A stretch of 64,000 nucleotides of DNA, from positions 62,001 to 126,000 of the forward strand of contig JACKKN010000003.1 in NCBI GenBank assembly GCA_024236415.1, in the 5' to 3' direction. Position numbers and translations under genes: made by a program. The stretch is from Hyphomicrobiales bacterium. GTDB taxonomy: Bacteria; Pseudomonadota; Alphaproteobacteria; Rhodospirillales; JACKKN01. A model generated the notes under the pieces. The model had not been told where the DNA came from. It did not search any database and saw only the letters and a program-made list of their open reading frames with translations. Of this stretch, positions 52,817-61,275 are shown one piece after another (the first letter of the stretch is position 1; each line of letters begins with the position of its first letter).

Positions 52817-53573
52817 CCCCGACCCTGACCCCGGCCCGGGCGCGGCGGACGACCCCGTCCTGGCCCGGGCCCTGGGCTATCCCTATCCGGTGCCGGACCA
52901 TTCCTACCTGCTGACCGCCGCCGGCCCGGTGCCCCTGGCGCCCGGCGGCCCGCCGCCCGACCTGGCCGGGCGCACCCCGGTCCTGGCCACCGGGTCCAAC
53001 CGGGCGCCCGAACAACTGGCGCGCAAGTTCGAGGGTATGGGCGCGGTGGCGATCCCGGTCATCCGCTGCCGCCTGTGGGACTTCGACGCCGTCTATTCGG
53101 CCCACTTCGCCCGCTACGGCGCCATCCCCGCGGTCCTGCGCCCCAGCCCCGGCACGGCGGTCGAACTGGCCGTGACCTGGCTGACGGACCGCGAGCTGGC
53201 GCAGATGCACGCCACCGAGGCCCTGGGGGTGAACTACGACGCCGGCCGCGCCGAGGGTGTCCGCCTGGAGCCCGAATTCGGCCCGGCGCCGGGCGCGGTC
53301 TGGGCCTACGTCGGGCGGCGCGGCTATCTGGACTGGGACGGCGCGCCGGTGGCCCTGGCCGAGGTGGCGGCCACCGGCCGGACCCTGCCGGCGGCGGGCC
53401 AGGCCCAGGTGCAGCGCCGGGTCCACGGCCGCCTGGGGGCGGGCACCGCCTTCGCCGACTTCGTGCGCGGCAACGCCGGCGACGACGCCCTGCGCGCCGC
53501 CCGCATCGCCCGCCTGGCGGCCACGGCCCACCCCGGCCAGGCCGGGCCGTTCGTGGTCGATCCTAGGGCGTGA
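52797..53573 (+). CDS. Gamma-glutamylcyclotransferase-like protein
   Basis: The 258-residue protein has VLATGSNRAPEQLARKFEG, which resembles the GGCT-fold Y-G-S-N loop, and later WLTDRELAQMHATEALGVNY, where the catalytic Glu of the fold may sit. The first 40 residues are Pro/Asp-rich. The fold assignment is moderate only; activity on gamma-glutamyl peptides is unproven. Its ATG lies within the last codons of the HD-GYP gene, so it is probably co-translated. It overlaps the convergent methyltransferase by 11 bases. Confidence 0.5.
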   Translation: MSTAAPDPDPDPGPGAADDPVLARALGYPYPVPDHSYLLTAAGPVPLAPGGPPPDLAGRTPVLATGSNRAPEQLARKFEGMGAVAIPVIRCRLWDFDAVYSAHFARYGAIPAVLRPSPGTAVELAVTWLTDRELAQMHATEALGVNYDAGRAEGVRLEPEFGPAPGAVWAYVGRRGYLDWDGAPVALAEVAATGRTLPAAGQAQVQRRVHGRLGAGTAFADFVRGNAGDDALRAARIARLAATAHPGQAGPFVVDPRA

Positions 53574-54219
53574 CCCGCCACACCCCGGTGCGGCGCACGG
53601 TGCGGTCCTCCAGCTCCAGGGACGTGGGCACGTCGTAGGCGGCCAGCTCGACCAGTCCGTCGCGGCGCAGGTAGGCCCGCCCCGGGTCGCCGATCAGCAC
53701 CGTGGCCCCGGCGCCGGCCAGGGCCCGCAGCCAGTCGCTGACCCGCCCCGCCAGGGGCTGTTCGTAGCAGATGTCGCCGGCCAGGATCAGGTCGTGGTTT
53801 AGGTCCGCGCGCCCCACCAGGTCGGCGCCCTCGGTGGCCAGGGCGACGCCGTTCAGGTCCGCGTTCAGGCGCGTGGCGGCCAGGGCGAAGGGGTCGACGT
53901 CGTTGGCCAGGACGGTTCCCCCGCAGCGGGCCGCGGCGATGGCCACCACCCCGCCGCCGCAGGCGAAGTCCAGCACCCGCCGGCCGGCGGCCAGGGCCGG
54001 GTTGTCCAGCAGGTGGCGGGCCAGGGCCTGCCCGCCGGCCCAGCAGAAGGCCCAGAACGGCGGCGGCAGGCCGGCGGCGGCCAGGGTCTCCTCGGTGGCC
54101 TGCCAGATGGGGGTGATCTCGGTCGCCAGGTGGAGCCTGATCTCGGGGCAGAGCGGCGGCGCGGCGACGGCGGTGTGGGCGCGGATGAAGGCCGCCGCGC
54201 CGTCGTCGCCGGCGGTCAA
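53563..54219 (-). CDS. Class I methyltransferase, probable ETF-beta lysine methyltransferase homologue
   Basis: The 218-residue protein has AHTAVAAPPLCPEIRLHLAT, then PIWQATEETL and GLPPPFWAFCWAGGQALARH, followed by SAM-binding VLDFACGGGVVAIAAARCG. These are the features of the METTL20-like family, which methylates lysines of electron-transfer flavoprotein beta in alphaproteobacteria. The start is a TTG at 54219 overlapping the ubiA stop (TTGA), consistent with coupling; no ATG upstream fits. No etf genes are in the window. Confidence 0.78.
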   Translation of the reverse strand: MTAGDDGAAAFIRAHTAVAAPPLCPEIRLHLATEITPIWQATEETLAAAGLPPPFWAFCWAGGQALARHLLDNPALAAGRRVLDFACGGGVVAIAAARCGGTVLANDVDPFALAATRLNADLNGVALATEGADLVGRADLNHDLILAGDICYEQPLAGRVSDWLRALAGAGATVLIGDPGRAYLRRDGLVELAAYDVPTSLELEDRTVRRTGVWRVTP

Positions 54220-55136
54220 CCGCCGGCCACCCGCCCGGCGACCATGGCCGCCAGCACCAGCCAGCCCACGGCCCGGTTGGACTTGAACTTGGCCAGGCAG
54301 TCGACGGGGTCGTGGATGTCGGTGCGGACCGCCTGCCAGGCCATGTGCAGCCCGGCCAGGGCCAGCACGGCGTAGAACGGCCAGTCGAGGCCGGCCAGGG
54401 TCCCGGCCAGGGCCATCAGCGCCGTGGCCAGGGCGTAGAACACGGCCAGCCAGGCGGGGGTGGCCTCGCCCAGGCGCAGGGCGGTGGACTTGACGCCGAT
54501 GGCCAGGTCGTCCTCCTTGTCCTGGTGGGCGTAGATGGTGTCGTAGCCCAGCGTCCAGAAGATGCCGGCGGCGTAGAGGGCCACGGGCGCCCAGTCCAGG
54601 TCGCCGCGCACCGCCGCCCAGCCCAGCAGGGCGCCCCAGTTGAAGGCCAGGCCCAGGACCACCTGGGGCCAGTAGGTGATGCGCTTCATGAACGGGTAGA
54701 CGGCCGCCACCGAGAGCGAGGCGACGCCCAGCCAGATGGCGAACGGGTTGAACTGCAGCAGGACGACCAGCCCCGCCAGCATCAGCCCGGCCATGAACAG
54801 CAGGGCCTGCAGGACGGAGATGGCGCCGCTGGGAATGGGCCGGGTGGCGGTGCGCGCCACCCGGCCGTCGAAGTCGCGGTCGGCGATGTCGTTCAGGGCG
54901 CAGCCGGCGCCGCGCATGACCAGGGCGCCGACCCCGAACAGGGCCATCAGCCACAGGTCGGGCCAGCCCGGCGCGGCCATGGCCAGGCTCCACCAGCAGG
55001 GGAACAGCAGCAGCCAGGTGCCGATGGGGCGGTCGATGCGCGCGAGGCGGAAATAGGGCCGCGCCGCCGCCGGCACGGAGCGGTCGACCCAATCGCCGAC
55101 GGCGATGTCGCTGGCTTGGTTTCCGGTCATCTGCAT
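54216..55136 (-). CDS. ubiA: 4-hydroxybenzoate polyprenyltransferase
   Basis: The 306-residue polytopic enzyme joins the polyprenyl tail to 4-hydroxybenzoate in ubiquinone synthesis. The two Asp-rich motifs are NDIADRDFD and DTIYAHQDKEDD, with seven or eight helices. ATG at 55136 or 55130 both fit. Adjacent methyltransferase shares four bases. With ubiD at 49.2 kb, two quinone genes lie within 6 kb. Confidence 0.95.
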   Translation of the reverse strand: MQMTGNQASDIAVGDWVDRSVPAAARPYFRLARIDRPIGTWLLLFPCWWSLAMAAPGWPDLWLMALFGVGALVMRGAGCALNDIADRDFDGRVARTATRPIPSGAISVLQALLFMAGLMLAGLVVLLQFNPFAIWLGVASLSVAAVYPFMKRITYWPQVVLGLAFNWGALLGWAAVRGDLDWAPVALYAAGIFWTLGYDTIYAHQDKEDDLAIGVKSTALRLGEATPAWLAVFYALATALMALAGTLAGLDWPFYAVLALAGLHMAWQAVRTDIHDPVDCLAKFKSNRAVGWLVLAAMVAGRVAGG

Positions 55137-55190
55137 GGCGGCCCGTCCGACCTCACGCGGTTCGAACCGGGGTTGTAGCGCACGGCCCGC

Positions 55191-56390
55191 CTATTGGCAA
55201 CGCAGCGGCGGGTCCGTGCGCCACACCGGCTTGGCCCGGTTGGCGACCGCGGTGGTCGGGATGTCGATCACGCCGCCGCCCTTGTAGCCGTAGGGGGGCG
55301 CGCTGCCGATGCGCTCGAAGGCGCCGACCATCGCCCCCGGCGTGTACTGGCCGGCGTCGGGGAATTGCATCGAGATGCGGCCCTGGTCCAGGTCGGCGCG
55401 CAGGCCGCGCAACTCCTGGGTCAGGACCTCGTGGCTCGGCAGCGGGCACTGGACGACGCGATTCGGAGCGCGGGTGACGACGCAGTCCGTGGTCATCCGG
55501 CCGGACAGCGCGTTGCCGGCGTCATCGAAATCGATGACGATCCGGCCCGACGTGCAGTAGCCGATGACGGGTTCCTCCTCGTCGGAACCGGTGGCAGGTT
55601 TCTTCTGGCTGAATACCCGCAGCATCCAGTAGGCGTCCAGCCGGTTGGCCTCGACGGGCTTGGGGCCCAGGCATCGGCGCACCCGGCTGTCGATCTCGCG
55701 GATCGCCGCCAGAATGGCGCGGGCGTCGTCGTAGCGTTGCGAGGCGGGCTTGAACTCGGCCTCCAGCTTGGCCTTGCGGGCGGCCTCTTGGTCCCGTTGC
55801 GGGCGCAGTTCGGCGCGCCGCCGGGTGACGGCCCGGGCGATGTCCTCGATGCCGGCCAGGTGGCCGGTGGGGCCGAGCACGCCCAGGGACCGCGCCGTCT
55901 GGAACCACGCCGGGCTGTGCCACAGTTCCGAGAGTTCGCGCCCGGCCTTGTCCGCCTGCACCCGCAAGGCCTCGATCTTCGCCTCCAGGTCGCGCCGTTC
56001 CTGCGGGTCGGAGGTCTTGCCCTGCCGTTCGGTCAGCTCGTAGATCTGGATGCCGAGCGTGCTGAACCGAAGCTCGAGCTTGCCCGCGGTCTGCGCCATG
56101 TAGCGGAAGTGGTCCAGGTTCGCGAGCTCCAGGTCGAGCTTGGCCAGGGTTTCGGTGGCGCGCACCCAGGGATCGGCGATCCGCATCACCTCGTCCCGGG
56201 CCGCCCGGTACTCGGCGCCCGCGTCGCGTGCGGTTGCGTCCATCCACCGCTCGTAGCGGGCCTTGCCGGCGTCGCCGGCGTCGCGCGCGGCGGTGCACTG
56301 CTCGCGCACGATCCGTTCCAGGTAGCCCTCGGCGGCGGCCGGACCGCCCAGCAGCAGCGTCGCCAGCAGGATCACCAGGATGCGCGTCAT
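55191..56390 (-). CDS. Exported coiled-coil protein of unknown function
   Basis: The 399-residue protein has a signal peptide (about residues 1-20, ending PAAAEG). A long helical Glu/Arg/Ala region follows (residues 20-225; e.g. QERRDLEAKIEALRVQADKA), then a beta-rich end with VIGYCTSGRIVIDFDDAG, and four or more Cys. AGGAGGG precedes the ATG. It is placed between ubiA and rsmE, which are near-neighbours in related genomes, so it and the PAN gene look inserted. No homologous family recognised. Confidence 0.7.
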   Translation of the reverse strand: MTRILVILLATLLLGGPAAAEGYLERIVREQCTAARDAGDAGKARYERWMDATARDAGAEYRAARDEVMRIADPWVRATETLAKLDLELANLDHFRYMAQTAGKLELRFSTLGIQIYELTERQGKTSDPQERRDLEAKIEALRVQADKAGRELSELWHSPAWFQTARSLGVLGPTGHLAGIEDIARAVTRRRAELRPQRDQEAARKAKLEAEFKPASQRYDDARAILAAIREIDSRVRRCLGPKPVEANRLDAYWMLRVFSQKKPATGSDEEEPVIGYCTSGRIVIDFDDAGNALSGRMTTDCVVTRAPNRVVQCPLPSHEVLTQELRGLRADLDQGRISMQFPDAGQYTPGAMVGAFERIGSAPPYGYKGGGVIDIPTTAVANRAKPVWRTDPPLRCQ

Positions 56391-56497
56391 GCGTCCCTCC
56401 TTCACCGGCCGTTGGCGAGCGCGGTGACGCAGCAGTCGTGCGCGACCAGCCGGCCGACCGCGCCCATCAGGTAGCACATGGGCGGGTCCCCGGGCCG

Positions 56498-56947
56498 CTA
56501 GCCGCCCGGCCGCACCCAGGTATAGGCGACGCAGCCGGGCTCGCCGGCGCAGGCGGCGCGGCAGGCGGCCACGTCCGGCGACGGGGTATAGGCCAGGGTC
56601 CGGCCCCCGGACACCGCCCAGCCGTGCCGTTCCGGACCGAAGGCCGACCTCGGACCCGGCGTCGGGGGGACGGGCAATGGCGGCGGGAACGGTGCCGGCG
56701 TCGCAACGCCGGTGCCTCGGCCGCCCGGCGCCAGGGGCGACGCCGCGAACATCGATTCGACGCGGCGCGCGATCCGCTCCCCGCGCGACGGGTCCGGCGC
56801 GGCGCCGCGCAGGCCCGCGGGCACCGGCGGCGGCGGCTGCGCCAGCAGCGCGTCGATATCCGTTTGCTGGGCCCGGCCGGGCGCCACCAGCGCCAGCAGC
56901 GCGAGCATCATCGTGAACGGCAAGTGCCAACGGGCCGATCGGGGCAT
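56498..56947 (-). CDS. Exported PAN/Apple-like domain protein
   Basis: The 149-residue protein has a signal peptide (about residues 1-28, ending GRAQ), a Pro/Gly-rich linker, and a C-terminal PAN-type module HGWAVSGGRTLAYTP...ACRAACAGEPGCVAYTW. PAN domains bind proteins or glycans. The module is truncated or minimal, ending right after VRPGG. GGGGGAGG precedes a TTG and then the chosen ATG. Same strand as the coiled-coil gene, about 110 bp upstream of it. Confidence 0.68.
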   Translation of the reverse strand: MPRSARWHLPFTMMLALLALVAPGRAQQTDIDALLAQPPPPVPAGLRGAAPDPSRGERIARRVESMFAASPLAPGGRGTGVATPAPFPPPLPVPPTPGPRSAFGPERHGWAVSGGRTLAYTPSPDVAACRAACAGEPGCVAYTWVRPGG

Positions 56948-57097
56948 GGCCAAGTACACCTCCCCCTTCGGCCACCACAACCGGGACGTTGGGGTTGGGC
57001 GGCCCCGTACCCCTAAGAGTCTAACAGCCCCGGTCGGCGGCGGCGACGACAAACTGCCATGGCCGCGCGCCGGGCGCTGGCGTATAACGGGCGGGCC

Positions 57098-57862
57098 ATG
57101 CCAGACAGAACGACCGGGACCAAGGCCCGCCTGTACGTCGATGCCGACCTGGCCGAGGGCGCGGTGGTGGAGGTGGCGGGCGCCGCCGGCCACTACCTGG
57201 CCTCGGTCATGCGCGCGCGGCCCGGCGATGCCGTGGCCCTGTGCAACGGCCGCGACGGCGAGTGGCGGGCGCGGGTCGAGGCCGTCGGCCGCCGCGGCGC
57301 CACCCTGCGCCTGGACTCCCGCACCCGGCCCCAGGAACCGGAACCGGACCTGTGGCTGTGCTTCGCGCCGCTGAAGAAGACGGCCACGGACTTCGTGGTC
57401 GAAAAGGCCACCGAACTGGGCGCCTCGCGCCTGGTGCCCGTCGTCACCCGGCGCACGGCGGCGGCCCGGGTCAACACCGAGCGCCTGCGCGCCACCGCCC
57501 GCGAGGCCGCCGAGCAGTGCGAGCGCCTGACCCTGCCGGCGGTGGACCCGCCGGTGACCCTGGACCGCCTGCTGGCCGACTGGCCCGCCGGCCGCACCCT
57601 GCTGTTCCTGGACGAGACCGGCGGCGGCGCACCCCTGGCCGGCGTCCTGGCCGGCACCGGCGCGGCGCCCCTGGCCGTGCTGGTCGGGCCCGAGGGCGGG
57701 TTCGACGGCGACGAGCTGGCGGCCCTGGGCCGGGCGCCCTGCGCCGTCGCCGCCGGCCTGGGGCCACGCATCCTGCGCGCCGAGACCGCGGCGCTGGCGG
57801 CGCTGACCCTGTGCCAGGCCCTGCGCGGGGACTGGCGCCGGGGCCCGCGAGGGACTACATAA
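57098..57862 (+). CDS. rsmE: 16S rRNA (uracil(1498)-N(3))-methyltransferase
   Basis: The 254-residue SPOUT enzyme methylates U1498 in the small subunit. Visible blocks are FAPLKKTATDFVVEKATELG, VGPEGGFDGDELA and GLGPRILRAETAALAAL (the knot and SAM-binding end). I chose the ATG at 57098 since the N-terminal PUA-like part starts RLYVDADLAEG. It precedes gshA by 31 bp, as in related genomes. Confidence 0.95.
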   Translation: MPDRTTGTKARLYVDADLAEGAVVEVAGAAGHYLASVMRARPGDAVALCNGRDGEWRARVEAVGRRGATLRLDSRTRPQEPEPDLWLCFAPLKKTATDFVVEKATELGASRLVPVVTRRTAAARVNTERLRATAREAAEQCERLTLPAVDPPVTLDRLLADWPAGRTLLFLDETGGGAPLAGVLAGTGAAPLAVLVGPEGGFDGDELAALGRAPCAVAAGLGPRILRAETAALAALTLCQALRGDWRRGPRGTT

Positions 57863-57893
57863 GCGGATCACACCACCGCGAAGGCGCCCACCC

Positions 57894-59258
57894 ATGGATT
57901 CCAGCACCCCCACCGGCGACGTCATCACCGACAAGCGGCCCCTGGTCGAATACCTGGAGGCCGGCTGCAAGCCGCGCGACCGGTGGCGCATCGGCACCGA
58001 ACACGAGAAGTTCGCCTACACCCTGGAGGACCTGCGGCCGCTGCCCTACGAGGGGCCGCGCGGCATCCGCGCCATCCTCGAGGGCCTGAAGCGGTTCGGC
58101 TGGGAACCGGTGCTGGAGAAGGGCAACCCCATCGCCATGCGCAAGCCGGACTACAGCTCCATCTCGCTGGAGCCGGCGGGGCAGATCGAGCTGTCGGGCG
58201 CGCCCCTGGAAACCATCCACGAGACCTGCATCGAGGTCGGCGAGCACCTGCGCCAGGTGAAGACCATCGCCGCCGAGCTGGACATCGGCTTCCTGGGCCT
58301 GGGCTACCACCCCAAGTGGCCCCAGGCCGAGATGCCCTGGATGCCCAAGGGGCGCTACAAGATCATGCGCGAGTACATGCCCAAGAAGGGCACCATGGGG
58401 CTGCAGATGATGCAGTCCACCTGCACCGTGCAGGTGAACCTGGACTTCTGCTCCGAGGCGTCCATGGTGCGCATGTTCCGCATCGCCCTCGCCCTGCAGC
58501 CCGTGGCCACGGCCCTGTGGGCCAACTCGCCGTTCAAGGAGGGCAAGCCGTCGGGCTTCCTCAGCTATCGCAGCCATGTCTGGACCGACACCGACAACGA
58601 CCGCTGCGGCACCATTCCGTTCGTGTTCGAGGACGGGTTCGGGTTCGAGCGCTACGTCGACTACATGCTCGACGTGCCCATGTACTTCGTGTACCGCGAC
58701 GGCACCTACATCGACGCCTCGGGCCAGTCCTTCCGCGACTTCATGGCCGGCCGCCTGCCGGCCCTGCCGGGCCAGTACCCGCGCCTTTCGGACTGGGTCG
58801 ACCACCTGTCGACCGCCTTCCCCGAGGTGCGCCTGAAGCAGTACCTGGAGATGCGCGGCGCCGACGGCGGGCCGTGGGGCCGCCTGTGCGCCCTGCCGGC
58901 GTTCTGGGTCGGCCTGCTGTACGACCAGCAGGCCCAGGACGCGGCCTGGGACCTGATCAAGGACTGGACCGCCGAGGAGCACGAGATGCTGCGCCGCGAC
59001 GTGCCGCGCCTGGCCCTGAACACGCCGTTCCGCAACACCTCGGTCGGCGAGATCGCGCTGGAGGTCATGGACATCGCCCACGACGGCCTGGCCCGCCGCG
59101 CCCGCATGGACGGGGTGGGGCGCGACGAGAGCCACTTCCTGAACCCCCTGTTCCGCATCGCCGAGTCGGGCTTCACCCCGGCCGAGGACCTGCTGTTCGC
59201 CTATGACCGGCGCTGGAAGCACTGCGTCGATCCGGTGTTCAAGGAGTATTCGTACTAG
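57894..59258 (+). CDS. gshA: Glutamate--cysteine ligase (alphaproteobacterial/plant type)
   Basis: The 454-residue enzyme makes gamma-glutamylcysteine for glutathione. The N-terminal RIGTEHEKFAYTLEDLRPLPY is diagnostic, and the cofactor region SISLEPAGQIELSGAPLETI and the later QSTCTVQVNLDF follow. Length and both Cys regions match the plant-like form of many alphaproteobacteria. Transcribed with rsmE. Confidence 0.95.
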   Translation: MDSSTPTGDVITDKRPLVEYLEAGCKPRDRWRIGTEHEKFAYTLEDLRPLPYEGPRGIRAILEGLKRFGWEPVLEKGNPIAMRKPDYSSISLEPAGQIELSGAPLETIHETCIEVGEHLRQVKTIAAELDIGFLGLGYHPKWPQAEMPWMPKGRYKIMREYMPKKGTMGLQMMQSTCTVQVNLDFCSEASMVRMFRIALALQPVATALWANSPFKEGKPSGFLSYRSHVWTDTDNDRCGTIPFVFEDGFGFERYVDYMLDVPMYFVYRDGTYIDASGQSFRDFMAGRLPALPGQYPRLSDWVDHLSTAFPEVRLKQYLEMRGADGGPWGRLCALPAFWVGLLYDQQAQDAAWDLIKDWTAEEHEMLRRDVPRLALNTPFRNTSVGEIALEVMDIAHDGLARRARMDGVGRDESHFLNPLFRIAESGFTPAEDLLFAYDRRWKHCVDPVFKEYSY

Positions 59259-59325
59259 GGGCCGCGCTTGCCACCGTATTGATTCCCGCGTACCGTCGCC
59301 TGCGTAGGCAGCGGTCGGGGGACCC

Positions 59326-60123
59326 ATGATCCGGTTGGCATATTTCATCGACGGCCTGGACGTCCAGCGCGCCTCCATCGAGGCGGCGGTGCGGGTGGCC
59401 GACCACGCCGACATGTTCCTGGACGTGCACCATCCCTGGGCCAGCCCCAAGACCCTGGCCGGCCGCCCCGAATGGCGCCCGGTGAACCCCGACAACGTGG
59501 CCGGCAGCGGCCGCTCCCAGGCCCGGACCCTGTTCCAGGAGGTGGCGGGGGAGCGCGAGAACACCCGCTTCATCGGCGTCGACGGCCACCTGGTGGACGC
59601 CATCCGTTCGCTCGGCGTGGCCTACGACATCGTGATGATGGACCGCCTGGGCCAGGAATCGGGGCGCAAGGCCTATGCCTTCAACGCCGCCCTGTTCGAG
59701 ACCGGGGCCCCGGTGCTGGTCCTGCCGCCGGGCCCGCCGCCGTCCATGGGCGATCGGGCGGTGGTGATCTGGACCGGCACCCGCCAGTCCGGTCGCGCCC
59801 TGCGCGCCGCGATCCCGTTCCTGACCAAGACGCGCGAGGTGCTGGTGCTGTCCAACCTGGCCAACCCCCTGGCCAACCCGGTGGTGGCCATCGACTATCT
59901 GCACCTGCACGGGGTCGAGGCCCAGAGCCGCCTGTTCGACGGCGCCGGCCTGACCGCGCGCGGCCGCGGCCGCGCCGTGATCAAGGCCGCGGTCGAGCAC
60001 GACGCCGACCTGATGGTCATGGGCGCCTTCGGCTACAACGGCCTGCAGCGGATCCTGGACCTGGGCCGCACCACCCAGAAGATGGTGACCGCCGCGCCCA
60101 TCCCCCTGCTGGTGCAGAGCTAG
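59326..60123 (+). CDS. Universal stress protein (UspA family), two-domain
   Basis: The 265-residue protein has a degenerate first Usp half and a second half with MGAFGYNGLQRILDLGRTTQ, the G-x2-G-x9-G ATP-binding pattern. ATP binding is likely but target and role are unknown. Its TAG stop shares the CTAG tetramer with the convergent acetyltransferase. A small promoter gap of 67 bases separates it from gshA. Confidence 0.85.
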   Translation: MIRLAYFIDGLDVQRASIEAAVRVADHADMFLDVHHPWASPKTLAGRPEWRPVNPDNVAGSGRSQARTLFQEVAGERENTRFIGVDGHLVDAIRSLGVAYDIVMMDRLGQESGRKAYAFNAALFETGAPVLVLPPGPPPSMGDRAVVIWTGTRQSGRALRAAIPFLTKTREVLVLSNLANPLANPVVAIDYLHLHGVEAQSRLFDGAGLTARGRGRAVIKAAVEHDADLMVMGAFGYNGLQRILDLGRTTQKMVTAAPIPLLVQS

Positions 60124-60659
60124 ATGGCTTTGTACATGACCGTGGTGGAATCCAGCACGTCGCGGAACGGGTCGCGGCAGTAGCCGGGGATCACCCCCGC
60201 CGTGGCGTAGCCCAGGGAGGCGTACAGCGGCTCGGCCGCATCGCCGGTGCGGGTGTCCAGGGTCAGCAGGCTGCGGCCGCGGCGCCGCGCCTCCTCCTCC
60301 ACGGCCGCCATCAGGGCCCGGGCGATACCAGCGCGGCGGCAGTCGGGATGGACCAGCAGCTTGGCCACCTCGGCCCGGTGCGGCTGGTTGGGCGGGGTGT
60401 CGGTGCCAAGCTGCACCGTGCCGACGATCCGCGTCTCCAGGCGCGCCGTCAGCACCACCCGGGTGCCGTCGCGCAGGCCGGGCAGCACCCGCCGGTGCCA
60501 GAAACGGGCGGCCTCGTCGGCGGAGAAGGGCAGGATGAACCCGATGCTGGCGCCGGCGTGGACACAGGCATGCAGCAGCCCGCCCAGGTCGCCCAGGCGC
60601 CCTTCCAGGCCGTCCGCCGACAGGCTTTCGATGGCCGGGGCGCCGGGCACGGCCGTCAC
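60120..60659 (-). CDS. GNAT family N-acetyltransferase
   Basis: The 179-residue acetyltransferase has motif A VHPDCRRAGIARALMAAVEE and the later LYASLGYATAGVIPGY. Start is a GTG at 60659 that overlaps the XRE gene's stop (GTGA). The co-transcribed XRE-cupin regulator suggests small-molecule substrate control. No substrate can be named. Confidence 0.85.
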   Translation of the reverse strand: MTAVPGAPAIESLSADGLEGRLGDLGGLLHACVHAGASIGFILPFSADEAARFWHRRVLPGLRDGTRVVLTARLETRIVGTVQLGTDTPPNQPHRAEVAKLLVHPDCRRAGIARALMAAVEEEARRRGRSLLTLDTRTGDAAEPLYASLGYATAGVIPGYCRDPFRDVLDSTTVMYKAI

Positions 60660-61228
60660 ACCAGGAACAGGAAATAGCGCGCCCCGGCGTCCGCTGGGGT
60701 GGCGAAGGCGCTGGGCCCGAACAGGCGGTAGCGCAGGCAGTCCCCCGGGGCCAGGTCGTGGGCGCGGCCGTCCACGGTCACCGACAGGCGCCCCTCGGCC
60801 ATGACCAGGTGGTGTTCCAGCCCCGGCCGGGGCGGGCGGTCGTAGTCGATCCGCGCGCCGGGGTCGAGGCGGCATTCCAGCACCTCGCCCGCCAGGGTGC
60901 CGGCGGGCGGCGAGACCACGCGGCGGCGGAAGCCGGCCGCGGTGTCCGTCCACTCGGCCTGGTCGCCGTGGCGCACCACGGGCTCGGCGTCTTCCTCCAC
61001 CGAATACAGCAGCCGCGACAGGGTCAGGCCGTGGGCGGCGCAGACCCGGCCCAGCACCGCCGCCGTGGGGCTGACCCCGCCGTTCTCCAGGCGCGACAGC
61101 GTCGCCCGGCTGACCCCGCTGCGCGCCGCCAGGTCGTCCAGGGACCAGCCCCGGCCGACCCGCAGGTCACGCAGGCGCCGCGCCAGGCGGTCGTCGAGGG
61201 AGGTGTCGTCCAGGGTCGCCGTTTCCAT
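60656..61228 (-). CDS. XRE family regulator with cupin domain
   Basis: The 190-residue protein has an HTH near the start (WSLDDLAARSGVSRATLSRL) and a C-terminal cupin barrel (VVSPPAGTLAGEVLECRLDP onward). This class senses small molecules and often controls a neighbouring transport or metabolic gene; here the adjoining acetyltransferase is the obvious target, sharing the transcript. Confidence 0.88.
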   Translation of the reverse strand: METATLDDTSLDDRLARRLRDLRVGRGWSLDDLAARSGVSRATLSRLENGGVSPTAAVLGRVCAAHGLTLSRLLYSVEEDAEPVVRHGDQAEWTDTAAGFRRRVVSPPAGTLAGEVLECRLDPGARIDYDRPPRPGLEHHLVMAEGRLSVTVDGRAHDLAPGDCLRYRLFGPSAFATPADAGARYFLFLV

Positions 61229-61275
61229 AAGTGAGAAAATATCTCAAATATGGAAGCAGCGCAAGTCCGGCGATG

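Noticed and set aside
56402..56479. A 25-codon minus-strand frame (MCYLMGAVGRLVAHDCC) between the PAN and coiled-coil genes
   Set aside because: It has a weak ribosome site, no similarity and is too short to support; translation cannot be judged from sequence.
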